Origin: Siminovitchia terrae
Lineage (GTDB): Bacteria; Bacillota; Bacilli; Bacillales; Bacillaceae_C
DNA length: 64,000 nt
Assembly: GCF_003605405.2 (NCBI RefSeq)
Contig: NZ_QYTW02000010.1
Span: forward strand, 81,675-145,674
Direction: 5' to 3'
How positions within the stretch are numbered: position 1 is the stretch's first letter; each line of letters begins with the position of its first letter. The position numbers and the translations under genes are program-made. The notes under the pieces were generated by a model. The model was not told the origin of the DNA, made no database searches, and saw only the letters and a program-made list of their open reading frames with translations. Of the stretch, positions 36,155 through 44,784 are shown piece after piece.

Positions 36155-36222
36155 GTTAAATAAACTTAACATCGTTAAAATCATTGTAAAGTATATTTAA
36201 CGATATGTAAAGTATAGTTAAC
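36155..36222 (-). promoter_or_regulatory. Promoter and operator of the XRE/DUF2178 pair
   Basis: On the minus strand TTTACA (plus 36206-36211), 17-base spacer, TACAAT (plus 36183-36188). TGTAAAGTATATTTAAC (36185-36201) and TGTAAAGTATAGTTAAC (36206-36222) are direct repeats 21 bases apart overlapping the promoter, and GTTAAATAAACTTAAC (36155-36170) is a palindrome in the leader. Probably sites for the small XRE protein. Confidence 0.6.
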
Positions 36223-36229
36223 ATTTAGG

Positions 36230-36425
36230 TTTAACTTCATTCAGCAGGAATCTCCCACTTCTATTAGTGGTGAGATGAATGCATATTGGTATTCCATTCA
36301 GTGGGGGTTCAAACCCCGGCGGAATAAAGTCAAAGCCTTCGGCGGATGCCACAGATTTTCAGAGGAAATTTATCGAGCTTAAGCTCGATAAAATCTGGGC
36401 GCAAATACGCCAAGGCGCATTTGAT
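36230..36425 (+). repeat. 195-bp palindromic repeat, copy C
   Basis: Full length. Compensating changes are visible: the left closing arm has one change (GCGGAATAAAGTCAAA) and the inner right hairpin reads GAGCTTAAGCTC instead of GAGCGGAGCTC, still palindromic. It lies just upstream of the XRE operator, pointing away. Confidence 0.9.
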
Positions 36426-36619
36426 AAAAGAAGGGTTATCGGTAAATCATGTAGAAATGGAGGTACCTATAAACACACAAATGGGATATGCTCGCTTTCC
36501 GTGGACACTCCACGGGTCTTCTCGTTCGCAAAAAGCGTTCACTGTTCCACAGGAGTCTCGGCATAGTCCATTTGCTTGCGTGCTCTTTTCCTATTTTTCC
36601 ACACAATAATCCGAATACC
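36426..36619. other. Intergenic, fragment of another GC-rich repeat
   Basis: Bases 36488-36570 (CTCGCTTTCCGTGGACACTC ... CAGGAGTCTCGGC) contain inverted segments and resemble a common Bacillus intergenic repeat (CTCGCTTTCCGCGG type). No gene seen. Confidence 0.3.
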
Positions 36620-37031
36620 CAAAAAATATAGTTGAGTTAACTTGACTCCACTTGGGTCAATTGGCATGATAATTTGCTTTGATGTGGAGTTTCCTGAAAT
36701 TGCGCGTACACTTAAACTAATGAAAGCAGGCTTCATGGTAACTGTAAATATAAATATGCATCCATATGAACTACATCATCATTTATTTTCACGATGTCGT
36801 GCAATGGAGAACGAAATCCCAGTCATTATATGTAATCGGCTAGGGACAGAAGGAGAGTTTGATTTCTGTGGGGATAGTATGGTGATTGATGCGACAGAAG
36901 AAATTCTACTTTCGTTAAAAGATAAAGAACAAGTTAAAACAGTTTCATTACCAATTAAGCAAGAACTTGATCCAATGAGGAGTTACACTGCGAACCGAAG
37001 AGCTGATATGTACGACATTCTTACTAAATGA
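36620..37031 (+). pseudogene. Truncated nitrilase-superfamily gene (C-terminal half)
   Basis: An open 129-codon stretch starting in coding sense near 36642 encodes only the C-terminal half of a carbon-nitrogen hydrolase. The catalytic Cys is in 'GMIICFDVEFPEIARTL'; 'HLFSRCRAMENEIPVIICNRLG' and 'GDSMVIDATEEIL' follow. The N-terminal half with the catalytic Glu and Lys is absent; upstream is unrelated repeat sequence. No ribosome site precedes the first ATG-like codon. Not expected to be active. Confidence 0.75.
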
Positions 37032-37171
37032 TTAAGTTGTTAACATTTTGGTTAGCTTCTAGAGAAAGTGAGTGTTAACTACCTACCAGTAAATTTGATA
37101 GGTAGTTATTGTATTTTTAAGAACAAGATTAAATAGCTTTCTTATCCATACACACAAATGGAGGCTGTTCA

Positions 37172-38836
37172 TTAGTTCACTTTCAGGCTTTCCTTTTCAA
37201 AAACGAGCTTGCCGTCAATATAGGTTGCTAATACATGTATATCTTTTATTTTCATGGGATTGATACGTGTTGGATCTTTTTCCAAAATGGCAAAATCAGC
37301 CGTTTTACCAACCTCAATTGTGCCCTTTTCATTTTCTTCAAAATTTAATCTCGCTCCATAGGTGGTCATTGTTTTTAAAGCAGTTTCCACATCAATCTTT
37401 TGCCCGGCTCCAAGTACTTCGCCACTGCTTGTAACCCTGTTTACTGCTGCCCAAACCGAGAAGAGAGGTGAGATAGGCGTGATCGGGCAATCAGAGTGCA
37501 AGGTGTAAAGAATGTTTAAATGATCGGCTTCCTTCAATGGATTGAGGCGTTTTGCGCGATCAGGGCCCAGAAAAATATCTCTGTGCCGGTCACCCCAATA
37601 GTAAACATGATTAATGAAGAAAGATGCAGCAATGTCCAATTCGCTCATTTTTTCCAAATCTTTCTCAGTGGCTGTCTGCACGTGCTCAATTCGATGTCTA
37701 TGATCTCTTTGCTCCCCATTTTTTAAGGCATATTCATAAGCTTCAATAATGGATCCGATTGCGCGGTCCCCGTTCCCGTGAGTGGCGATCCGAAATCCTC
37801 TTTGGTGAAAGTCGAGAGCAAATTCATTTATGATTTCCTGCTTATAGATCAAATCGCCGTATAGATGATTGTCGCAATGATAAGGCTTACGCAGTGCTCC
37901 TGTCAGGCCTTGAATGGAACCATCCTGAAAAATTTTAGCGCTGTCAAGCCTTGCTTTTCCATTTGTTCTTTCCTGTATCTCGTTATCCAGTTCAGTGGCA
38001 GTGTAGGTGTGAAAAGGTCCATTATCGATCAACAACTCATTCAAGATCATCAATCGCATTTTCATGGAGCGGGGGTTTTCTTTTATCGCCTGAAGATAAA
38101 TATCTAATTCCTCTTCGCCATTAAATAGTCCGATGCCGGCATCTGTGTTTGTAGTGATACCTTCAGCTAAGTAGTCATTATTGACTTCCTTAAGGATTTG
38201 AATCAGCTCTTCCTTGTCTGGAAGAGGGACATGCGAAAATACGAGATTCATTGCCCCGGGTTCAAATAAAACGCCTGTAGGCTCTCCTAGACTGTCTTTT
38301 TCGATATGTCCGCCTTCCGGTTGGGGAGTGTCCTTGGTGATGCCTGCAATCTGCAAACCGGCAGAGTTGGTCACTGCCAAATGGCCGGAGATATGACGAA
38401 TGAAAATAGGATGTTTGGTATTGATTGCATCCAAATCCATTTTTGTCGGATGCCGCATCTCTTCCAAAAGGGAGTCATCATATCCATAGCCGATAATCCA
38501 TTCATTTTCATTTTTCTGTTGAGCCGCTTCAGCAAGCCTTTGCTGAATATCCTTAATATTTTTATTGAAAGGTGACCGGCAATCCACCTGGTGTTTTTGC
38601 TGTCCGTACATCAAAATATGGTTATGCGTGTCAATAAACCCCGGAATAAGAGTAGCTCCATTCAGGTCTATCTCTTTGAAGTTATCTGATTTAATCAGAC
38701 CACCCTCGGGTGGCTGTTGAACTGTCCAAACTCCTGTTATCTTTCCTTTGTAGGAGGCAAGAGAGCCTGCCCTTGTGCTTTGTTCATCAAGCGTTAAAAT
38801 ATTGGCATTGTAAATAACTAAATCAGCTTGGACCAT
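37172..38836 (-). CDS. YtcJ-like amidohydrolase
   Basis: 554 residues, metal-dependent hydrolase of the amidohydrolase superfamily (YtcJ / N-substituted formamide deformylase branch). 'NATLIPGFIDTHNHILMYG' holds the HxH metal pair. 'RIATHGNGDRAIGSIIEAYEYAL' and 'HRIEHVQTATEKDLEKM' carry the further His ligands, and 'LHSDCPITPISPLFSVWAAVNR' the Asp. It would cut C-N bonds of amide- or formamide-type compounds. It lies downstream of the nitrilase gene on the same strand, separated by a terminator and repeat copy D, so it is probably transcribed separately. Confidence 0.82.
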   Translation of the reverse strand: MVQADLVIYNANILTLDEQSTRAGSLASYKGKITGVWTVQQPPEGGLIKSDNFKEIDLNGATLIPGFIDTHNHILMYGQQKHQVDCRSPFNKNIKDIQQRLAEAAQQKNENEWIIGYGYDDSLLEEMRHPTKMDLDAINTKHPIFIRHISGHLAVTNSAGLQIAGITKDTPQPEGGHIEKDSLGEPTGVLFEPGAMNLVFSHVPLPDKEELIQILKEVNNDYLAEGITTNTDAGIGLFNGEEELDIYLQAIKENPRSMKMRLMILNELLIDNGPFHTYTATELDNEIQERTNGKARLDSAKIFQDGSIQGLTGALRKPYHCDNHLYGDLIYKQEIINEFALDFHQRGFRIATHGNGDRAIGSIIEAYEYALKNGEQRDHRHRIEHVQTATEKDLEKMSELDIAASFFINHVYYWGDRHRDIFLGPDRAKRLNPLKEADHLNILYTLHSDCPITPISPLFSVWAAVNRVTSSGEVLGAGQKIDVETALKTMTTYGARLNFEENEKGTIEVGKTADFAILEKDPTRINPMKIKDIHVLATYIDGKLVFEKESLKVN

Positions 38837-38973
38837 TTAATAACCTCATTTCTGAAAGTTGTATTAATTGACTTAATAAAATTATGGGCCTTTGGAGTGG
38901 AACTTTCAATTGTTTTGGAAGATTCAGTTATTAATTTGAGTAATGGGGGTTATTGGGGATATTGATTAACTAG

Positions 38974-39145
38974 TTTAACTTCATTCAGCAGAAGTCTCCC
39001 ACTACTGTAAGTGGTGAGATGAATGCATATTGGTATTCCATTCAGTGGGTGTTCAAGCCTCGGCGGATGCCACAGATTTTCAGAGGAAATTAATCGAGCG
39101 GAGCTCGATAAAATTTGGGCGCAAATACGCCAAGGCGCATTTGAT
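38974..39145 (+). repeat. 195-bp palindromic repeat, copy D (internal deletion)
   Basis: 172 bases. Both ends are intact, but about 22 bases are missing between two CCTCGG/CCTCCGG-like sequences, removing the right arm (GCTGAATAAAGTTAAA) of the left palindrome. This looks like slippage between short direct repeats, and shows the copy is no longer able to form the closing stem. Confidence 0.88.
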
Positions 39146-39196
39146 AGAAAACATGTTAATCAATGCAAGCCATTCCAGTGAGACTTTACAATTTTA

Positions 39197-39237
39197 AACA
39201 TCAACGTCCGGAGTCAAGGATTCCGGACGTTGATTTG
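39197..39237 (-). terminator. Terminator after the nitrilase operon
   Basis: ATCAACGTCCGGA (39200-39212) and TCCGGACGTTGAT (39222-39234) form a perfect 13-bp stem. On the minus strand it follows the nitrilase stop at 39270 and is trailed by GTTTAAAAT. Confidence 0.8.
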
Positions 39238-39269
39238 GTACGCTATAGCTGATTAATCATTCTACCGCA

Positions 39270-40283
39270 TTATTCTACTTCAATCGCTTGCTCTTCGTCC
39301 TCGATGGACAGCTTCATGACGGCAGGCTGTTCATTTGTATTTAAAGCAGAATATTTAACCTGATTCAATACGAGCTTTGTTACATCAGGTCGAGCATAAT
39401 GGCCAGTGCAATCAATCATATGTTTGGCGTCTAAAATTTGATCTAGATCAATTTCACCATAGGCAATGCCTTCTTCATTTATAACAGGAGGGGAGACATA
39501 TTCCCCGTATGGAGAAATAATTCCTGACATGCCTCCACCCAGGTCAAAACTGTCCTTGATAGATGGGTCCAATGTTGTATAGAAATCCAATTCTTCTTGA
39601 CCTATGCAGGAGGAAGAGGCGATGACAAATAATTGCCCTTCAAATGCAACGAATTTGGATACTGTTTCAATCGTTTTTGTTCGATCTCTTGGCTGGCTTT
39701 TATAGTTTGATCCCGGCCAGTTTGCGATATGAATTTGTTCTCCCATTGAGTAGAGAGCGTAACGTGAAAGGGTCATTGAATTTTCATAACAGATCAATCC
39801 TCCCATTTTTCCGAATGGGGTATCTAATACGAATAAATCGCTTCCATCCCCGCGGCCCCAAACGGTTCTTTCCTCACTTGTAGGAACGAGTTTTCTCCTC
39901 TTTCCAATGATATCGCCTTGGTCATTGATGAACACCTGTGTATTATATAAGGTTCCGCGTTCTCTTTCGTTAATTCCTATTACGATATAAACCTCTTTTT
40001 CTTTTGCTTTTCTGCAAATCCTTTGAAACGGTTCCTCTGCAACTTCTACAGATTCGTAATATAGCTGTTTGAAAAGCTCGAGTCGCTTTTTATTGTCTAC
40101 GGACATCCATAGCCACCAAGGATACATGGGAAGAAACGTTTCAGGAAATACTACCAATCTAGCTCCATTGCTGGCTGCTTCCTCGATAATGGTTAGACAT
40201 TTGTCCACGGTTTTATCTAAGTTAAAAACATATGGTGAAGCGTTTACAGCTGCTACTTTGACTTTTTCTTTTTGATTGTACAT
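39270..40283 (-). CDS. Nitrilase
   Basis: Hydrolyses an organic nitrile to the acid and ammonia. 337 residues, the length of true nitrilases (branch 1). Catalytic triad visible: Glu48 in 'VVFPETFLPMYPWW', Lys131 in 'GKRRKLVPTSEERTVWG', Cys165 in 'GGLICYENSM'. 'IHIANWPGSNYKSQPRDRTKTIE' follows. The 'PMYPWWLW' segment lines the substrate pocket. RBS present. Last gene of the DUF3311-SSS-nitrilase operon, 12 bases after the transporter, so the transporter probably brings in the nitrile or related compound. Confidence 0.9.
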   Translation of the reverse strand: MYNQKEKVKVAAVNASPYVFNLDKTVDKCLTIIEEAASNGARLVVFPETFLPMYPWWLWMSVDNKKRLELFKQLYYESVEVAEEPFQRICRKAKEKEVYIVIGINERERGTLYNTQVFINDQGDIIGKRRKLVPTSEERTVWGRGDGSDLFVLDTPFGKMGGLICYENSMTLSRYALYSMGEQIHIANWPGSNYKSQPRDRTKTIETVSKFVAFEGQLFVIASSSCIGQEELDFYTTLDPSIKDSFDLGGGMSGIISPYGEYVSPPVINEEGIAYGEIDLDQILDAKHMIDCTGHYARPDVTKLVLNQVKYSALNTNEQPAVMKLSIEDEEQAIEVE

Positions 40284-40295
40284 CGTTGATCACTC

Positions 40296-41831
40296 CTATT
40301 GAGATTCAGCTACGTTCTTTATATTGTGGTAATCTTCTTTGTTCGATGGTTGAAAATCACCATTTATACATTTTTGAGTAATACTGTGATAGGCGATGGT
40401 TCTTTCTTTCAGGTGGTTTTTCTCTATCTGGGCGATGATGAAGAATAGAATCACCTGTATTAACAATGCATAGCCTCCGCCATAAATGCCTCCGGGATCA
40501 CGGACAATATATGTGGTGAATAAAAGTGTTAAAAAGCCCGCGATTAGACTGATGTTTGCTGCATACTTTCCTGCTTTGGGGTAAAAAAGTACGCCAAAGA
40601 GGGGCATGAATAAAAGGGAGCCGCAGGTAAAGGCAATCATGGATAAAGCTACAATGGATCCTTCAGCATAGAGTGTCCAGACCACGGAGATGGCCATTAA
40701 AATAACCATGGAAATTCGGCCAACCCATACAAGGGTCTTTTCACTATTTTCTTTCTTAATGAATACTTCCCAAATATCTTTTGTAAAAATGGTTCCCATC
40801 GCCATTAATTGTGAATCCACGGTCGACATTGCTGCTGCAAATGCGGCTGTGATTAATACAACTGCAAGGACAGGAGAATATTCCAAGACAATAGCCGGGA
40901 AAATTTGGTCGACTACTTCAATGTCCGGTAGGAACAACTTTCCGAGCATACCGACGATGAGAATGGGTACGAATCCCCAACTGGCAAACAAGACATGCCC
41001 AAGCGGAACAACTTTAAATGCGCTCATATCTTTAGCCATATAATAACGTGTCCATAAATGCGGAAGACCGATTCCCGCTGTTACATAAATAGCAATGTAA
41101 GCGAACCAGTTTAAAGGAGTAAAATATCCAGATGAACCAGGGTATTTAAGGAAATCCGGGAAGTTGTCGTTGACGGCTGAGAATAAGTTCCCCAGCGAGC
41201 CGATGCCTGTGACTCCTTTGCTAAGCATCCAAAAGGCGAGTCCCCAGGTGAGCAGCATATAGAATACTCCTTGTACAGCATCCGTCCAGGCAACCGCTTT
41301 CATTCCGCCGACTAAACTATAAAGCGTTACCAGAACAAGCATACTTCCTACGCCAAGCCAAAAGGAACTTCCGATCAATTCGAATGCGACGCCAGCACCT
41401 AATAATTGAATGCCTATATAAGGAAATAATAAATACATTCCGATCACACTTGAAATGAGACGGGTAAATCTGCTGTTGTAGTAATGCTCCAACATATCGC
41501 TGGGGGTCACATAATTATATACTTTGGCAAGTGCCCACATTCTTCTCCCGAAAACAAACATAAATACACCGAGTACAATGTTTAAGATGAAAAAGGAATT
41601 AAAGCCGACACCGTGAAGGAAGAAGGAACCTGGAGCTCCAAGTAAAAACCACATACTGAACCAAGAAGCACCAATAGTAAGAAACAAAACAATCGGCCCT
41701 AAATCTCTTCCGCCTAAATAAAAGTCATCCATAGAGGATTGGTCTGTTGCTCTATAACCCAAGTAACAAATAAATAAGTATACAATCATAGAAATACCTA
41801 GAAATACAAAGACCATTGTTGGTAAACTCAT
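40296..41831 (-). CDS. Sodium:solute symporter (SSS family)
   Basis: 511 residues, ~13 membrane segments. 'YRATDQSSMDDFYLGGRDLGPIVLFLTIGASWFSMWFLLGAPGSFFLHG' is the SSS N-terminal region; 'GGMKAVAWTDAVQGVFYMLLTW' and 'GLPHLWTRYYMAKDMSAFKVVPLGH' are also typical of the pantothenate/carboxylate-like branch that works with a DUF3311 partner. ATG overlaps the stop of the small partner gene. Substrate not readable, probably the nitrile or its relative. Confidence 0.86.
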   Translation of the reverse strand: MSLPTMVFVFLGISMIVYLFICYLGYRATDQSSMDDFYLGGRDLGPIVLFLTIGASWFSMWFLLGAPGSFFLHGVGFNSFFILNIVLGVFMFVFGRRMWALAKVYNYVTPSDMLEHYYNSRFTRLISSVIGMYLLFPYIGIQLLGAGVAFELIGSSFWLGVGSMLVLVTLYSLVGGMKAVAWTDAVQGVFYMLLTWGLAFWMLSKGVTGIGSLGNLFSAVNDNFPDFLKYPGSSGYFTPLNWFAYIAIYVTAGIGLPHLWTRYYMAKDMSAFKVVPLGHVLFASWGFVPILIVGMLGKLFLPDIEVVDQIFPAIVLEYSPVLAVVLITAAFAAAMSTVDSQLMAMGTIFTKDIWEVFIKKENSEKTLVWVGRISMVILMAISVVWTLYAEGSIVALSMIAFTCGSLLFMPLFGVLFYPKAGKYAANISLIAGFLTLLFTTYIVRDPGGIYGGGYALLIQVILFFIIAQIEKNHLKERTIAYHSITQKCINGDFQPSNKEDYHNIKNVAESQ

Positions 41832-42085
41832 TATCTTTCGACCTCCAATCCCTGGTTAATAGCTTCTTCTTGAGCTTTTTTGACATCAATGTCGTAGGTT
41901 TTCCAAACTTTTATTGCACAATATACTAAATAGACCGAGATCAGAAGGTTCAATGACCATATCCAGAGTAAGTTAAACGGTATGCCAAAAGCAGAGGGCT
42001 CTACCCTGTTCAATGCTGGGATAAACTGAGAAGCATTAACCAATATGAACCAAAGCACCATAATCACAGTAAAAGAATTTCTCAT
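41831..42085 (-). CDS. DUF3311-like small membrane subunit
   Basis: 84 residues from ATG at 42085 (CTGGAGGTG upstream); an in-frame GTG-like start farther up lies in the promoter. Two hydrophobic segments ('FTVIMVLWFILVNASQFIPAL' and 'IWSLNLLISVYLVYCAIKVW') with a charged tail. Such proteins precede SSS transporters and are thought to be accessory subunits. It overlaps the transporter start, and is the first gene after the sigma-54 promoter. Confidence 0.75.
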   Translation of the reverse strand: MRNSFTVIMVLWFILVNASQFIPALNRVEPSAFGIPFNLLWIWSLNLLISVYLVYCAIKVWKTYDIDVKKAQEEAINQGLEVER

Positions 42086-42116
42086 TTTTTCACCTCCAGT
42101 CTTGTCATGTATAAAA

Positions 42117-42132
42117 AGCAAATATCGTGCCA
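42117..42132 (-). promoter_or_regulatory. Sigma-54 (-24/-12) promoter of the nitrilase operon
   Basis: On the minus strand TGGCACGATATTTGCT, an exact match to TGGCAC-N5-TTGCW. It lies 32 bases upstream of the DUF3311 start. Transcription should depend on SigL and an activator such as the one encoded next door. Confidence 0.9.
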
Positions 42133-42173
42133 AAGAAAAAAGCTGTTTTCATTGACTTTTTCTTGAATCAGTC

Positions 42174-42275
42174 GATGCAGTTTTACATTAAAAATTCTAA
42201 AAATAAACTCAAATTCGATGATTGTTTTATTAGATGAAGCTAGATGCGATATTGCATTAAATGTAAAATTGCATT
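42174..42275. promoter_or_regulatory. Candidate activator sites (UAS) of the nitrilase operon
   Basis: GATGCAGTTTTACATT (42174-42189) recurs inverted as AATGTAAAATTGCATT (42260-42275), with two changes. ATTGCATTAAAT is also directly repeated at 42251 and 42269. They lie 45-150 bases upstream of the -24/-12 promoter and just after the activator stop, the usual place for hexamer-binding sites. Confidence 0.5.
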
Positions 42276-42289
42276 AAATCTGTATAAGA

Positions 42290-43711
42290 TTACAGTGATA
42301 ATTGATATTTCTTCATTTTTCTTACGACAGTTGATTGATCAATTCCTAATAAGGCGGCCGCTTCGTAAGTGGTAGTACTCACTCTTAAAGTGTTTTGTAA
42401 TAGCTCCCTTTCATATTGAGCCAGTTGTTCTTTTAGGGAGCCGTTTTTATACGACGCTTCAGGCTTTGCATGGCTTAATAAAAAGTCCGGTAAATCCTTT
42501 TGGTAGATTGTATCCGAAGAAGTTGTCACAAACATTCTTTCCACAATGTTTTTTAGTTCCCTTACATTTCCAGGCCAAGGATAATCGATTAACATCCGGA
42601 TGGCTTCAGGAGAAAAGCATTTTTTTGTATGGTAGTATCTGTTAAAAGTGTTGGTAAAGCTTTCAATAAGTTTCGGTATATCATCTTTTCTGCTTCTTAA
42701 AGGCGGGATTGTAACTGGAACTACATGTAGCCGATAGAATAGATCTTCTCTGAATGCTCCGCTGGCGACCATTTCATTTAGATTTCGGTTTGTAGCTGCA
42801 ATGATTCTAAAGTTCACCTTAATTGGTGTTACGCCGCCAAGTCTCATAATCTCTTTCTCTTGGATGGCTCTTAGAAATTTGGCTTGAATATTTAACGGTA
42901 ATTCTCCAATCTCATCCAGGAATAAAGTGCCATCATGGGCTAGCTCAATGAGGCCGGGTTTTCCGGATTTTTTTGCACCTGTAAAAGCGCCTGATTCATA
43001 GCCGAACATTTCTGATTCAAGTAACTCTGCTGGAATTGCGCTGCAATTTACCCGGATAAACTCGCCCTTTTCTTTTCTTGGACTTGAATCATGAATCAAT
43101 TGTGCCATGACCTCTTTTCCTGTTCCGGATTCTCCCAGCAATACTACAGTTGTGTCGTATTTGGCAACCTGCATGACTTTTTCAATGACTTTCTTCATGT
43201 TTGGGGATTTAAGGACAATATCATTTACCTCTTCAATGTGGTGGAGCAAACTGTTTAGCTCTGATTGATATTTATTTTTCTCTTCTTCCAGCTTCTGCAA
43301 CTGTTCTCTTAGTTGAATTAATTCAGTGATGTCCCTTACATTGGAAATCACTTTTTTTATATTGCCGCTCTGATCAAAAATAGGATTAGCCGTTACGATG
43401 GTCGAAATCCCGCTAATGACCTTTTGCATGATGGTAACTGTATTTTTCTCTTCCAGTGCTTTTAAAGTGGCACTTTGATCAAAAATACCTTTCTCCACCA
43501 GCTCCATCATATTTCTTCCTGTCACTTCTTCTTTCTTTAAGCCAGTAATCCTTTCGATCGCCTTGTTTATGCTAAGAGTCACTCCCTCTGAATCACAGAT
43601 CCATATACCATCGTAAGAGCATTCAAAAGCTTTCTTTAAGTCCTCATTTTCATTTTTCAAAGTCTCTATATGTTTTTGCAAATAGGGGCTATTGATTTCG
43701 GAAATATCCAT
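42290..43711 (-). CDS. PAS-domain sigma-54-dependent activator
   Basis: 473 residues. PAS domain at ~20-130 ('ECSYDGIWICDSEGVTLSINKAIERITG'), a coiled coil at ~130-170, AAA+ domain with Walker A 'LGESGTGKEVMAQLIH', the sigma-54 contact loop 'ESGAFTGAKKSG', Walker B 'GTLFLDEIGELPLNIQ', and a Fis-type HTH 'TYEAAALLGIDQSTVVRKMKKYQL'. It senses a small molecule through PAS and opens SigL promoters. It lies just upstream of the nitrilase operon on the same strand and is the obvious activator of the promoter at 42117. Confidence 0.92.
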   Translation of the reverse strand: MDISEINSPYLQKHIETLKNENEDLKKAFECSYDGIWICDSEGVTLSINKAIERITGLKKEEVTGRNMMELVEKGIFDQSATLKALEEKNTVTIMQKVISGISTIVTANPIFDQSGNIKKVISNVRDITELIQLREQLQKLEEEKNKYQSELNSLLHHIEEVNDIVLKSPNMKKVIEKVMQVAKYDTTVVLLGESGTGKEVMAQLIHDSSPRKEKGEFIRVNCSAIPAELLESEMFGYESGAFTGAKKSGKPGLIELAHDGTLFLDEIGELPLNIQAKFLRAIQEKEIMRLGGVTPIKVNFRIIAATNRNLNEMVASGAFREDLFYRLHVVPVTIPPLRSRKDDIPKLIESFTNTFNRYYHTKKCFSPEAIRMLIDYPWPGNVRELKNIVERMFVTTSSDTIYQKDLPDFLLSHAKPEASYKNGSLKEQLAQYERELLQNTLRVSTTTYEAAALLGIDQSTVVRKMKKYQLSL

Positions 43712-43785
43712 AAAAACTCCTCCCAGTTATATTATTTTTTCTATAATAGCATTTATGAAATGAATAGATACGTAGAATTAAAGTT

Positions 43786-43990
43786 TCCCTTGTAATTGTT
43801 GCACATGCTTAGAGTCAGTTCCGTAATCAGTCAAAGATTTTTCGTTCAAACTATATAGAATATGAAAATACTGTCCGAAGTTCGCAGAATACTGTCTGGG
43901 ATATAGAAGTACTATCCGAGGTTCGGCAAATTGTTGCACATGTTTAAATTTGATCGGAATAAACAGCAAATCTTTCGTTCAACTTATATA
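43786..43990 (-). repeat. GGACAGTA array 3 (reverse orientation)
   Basis: Read on the minus strand: CGAAAGATTTGCTG, CGATCAAATTTAAACATG, GCAACA, then octamers at plus 43910-43917 (GGATAGTA), 43890-43897 (AGACAGTA) and 43869-43876 (GGACAGTA), 20-21 bases apart, then CATATTCTATATAGT. A second TTGTTGCACATG...TTCGTTCAA segment at 43796-43852 suggests a tandem or second end. Confidence 0.65.
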
Positions 43991-44384
43991 GATACGTAGA
44001 AAAACTGGACTATGTAGGGGGCATACGAATTTGAAAAGGGTTTGGGGATGCCCTGACCGCCATTGCCCACCAATAAAGCAACCTGTTAGCGAGTTGAATC
44101 AAATCAGTGAAATCGAAGACTTATTTGTGTTGAAAAGGAAATGGACTGTACTTGAAAAGTAAAGCGTGGGGGCTAGATACATAGAAGCACACGTAACACA
44201 GATATGGTTGAAAACATCATTGGTCAAAGGTGGAGGGTTAAATAAGAAATAGAAAAAGCCCCCGGGATTAGAGGGAAATATCCAGGGGGATGTTTGGTAA
44301 CCTAGGAAAGGTTATTTACAGCATACCTCATGAAAAATTAATAAAAAGTGTTTTTACACAAATTTTACATGCTCTTAAATAAAA
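43991..44384. other. Intergenic region with hairpin, possible gene relic
   Basis: The plus strand around 44090-44160 gives 'SELNQISEIEDLFVLKRKWTVLEK' before a stop, coding-like but unassignable. CCCCC(G)GGAT (44259-44268) and ATCC(A)GGGGG (44280-44289) form a hairpin. No intact gene. Confidence 0.25.
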
Positions 44385-44581
44385 TTTAACTTTATTCAGC
44401 AGAAGTCTCCCACTTCTGTAAATGGTGAGGTGAATGCATATTGGTTATTCCATTCAGCGGGGGTTCAAACCCCGGCTGCATAAAGTCAAAGCCTCCGGCG
44501 GATGCCACAGATCTTCAGAGGAAATTTTATCGAGCGGGGCTCGATAAAATCTGGGCGAAAATACGCCAAGGCGCATTTGAT
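44385..44581 (+). repeat. 195-bp palindromic repeat, copy E
   Basis: Full length, 197 bases. Small differences: GGTGAGGTGAATG, GCTGCATAAAGTCAAA, AGATCTTCAGAGG, GAGCGGGGCTC. Intergenic, upstream of the convergent end of the first XRE gene. Confidence 0.9.
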
Positions 44582-44784
44582 TAACGGAAATAAAACCAGG
44601 TTCAGTGCTGACCGAACCTAGTTTTTTAAGGTGTAATTAAATCTTGTGTCACTAGTTCTCTAGTTCTTTTCTGATCATTTTGAAGGCCTTTGGTGAAATG
44701 GGAAAAAGGAGGATTAACTTTTTGGAATGGTCTGATCATAAATTTGACAGCTGTAAATAAATTTCTTCTTATCTATATTATCGG

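Noticed and set aside
36279-36609. Open frames over repeat copy C
   Set aside because: They translate the palindromic repeat and the adjacent GC-rich repeat; the same translation appears at other repeat copies.
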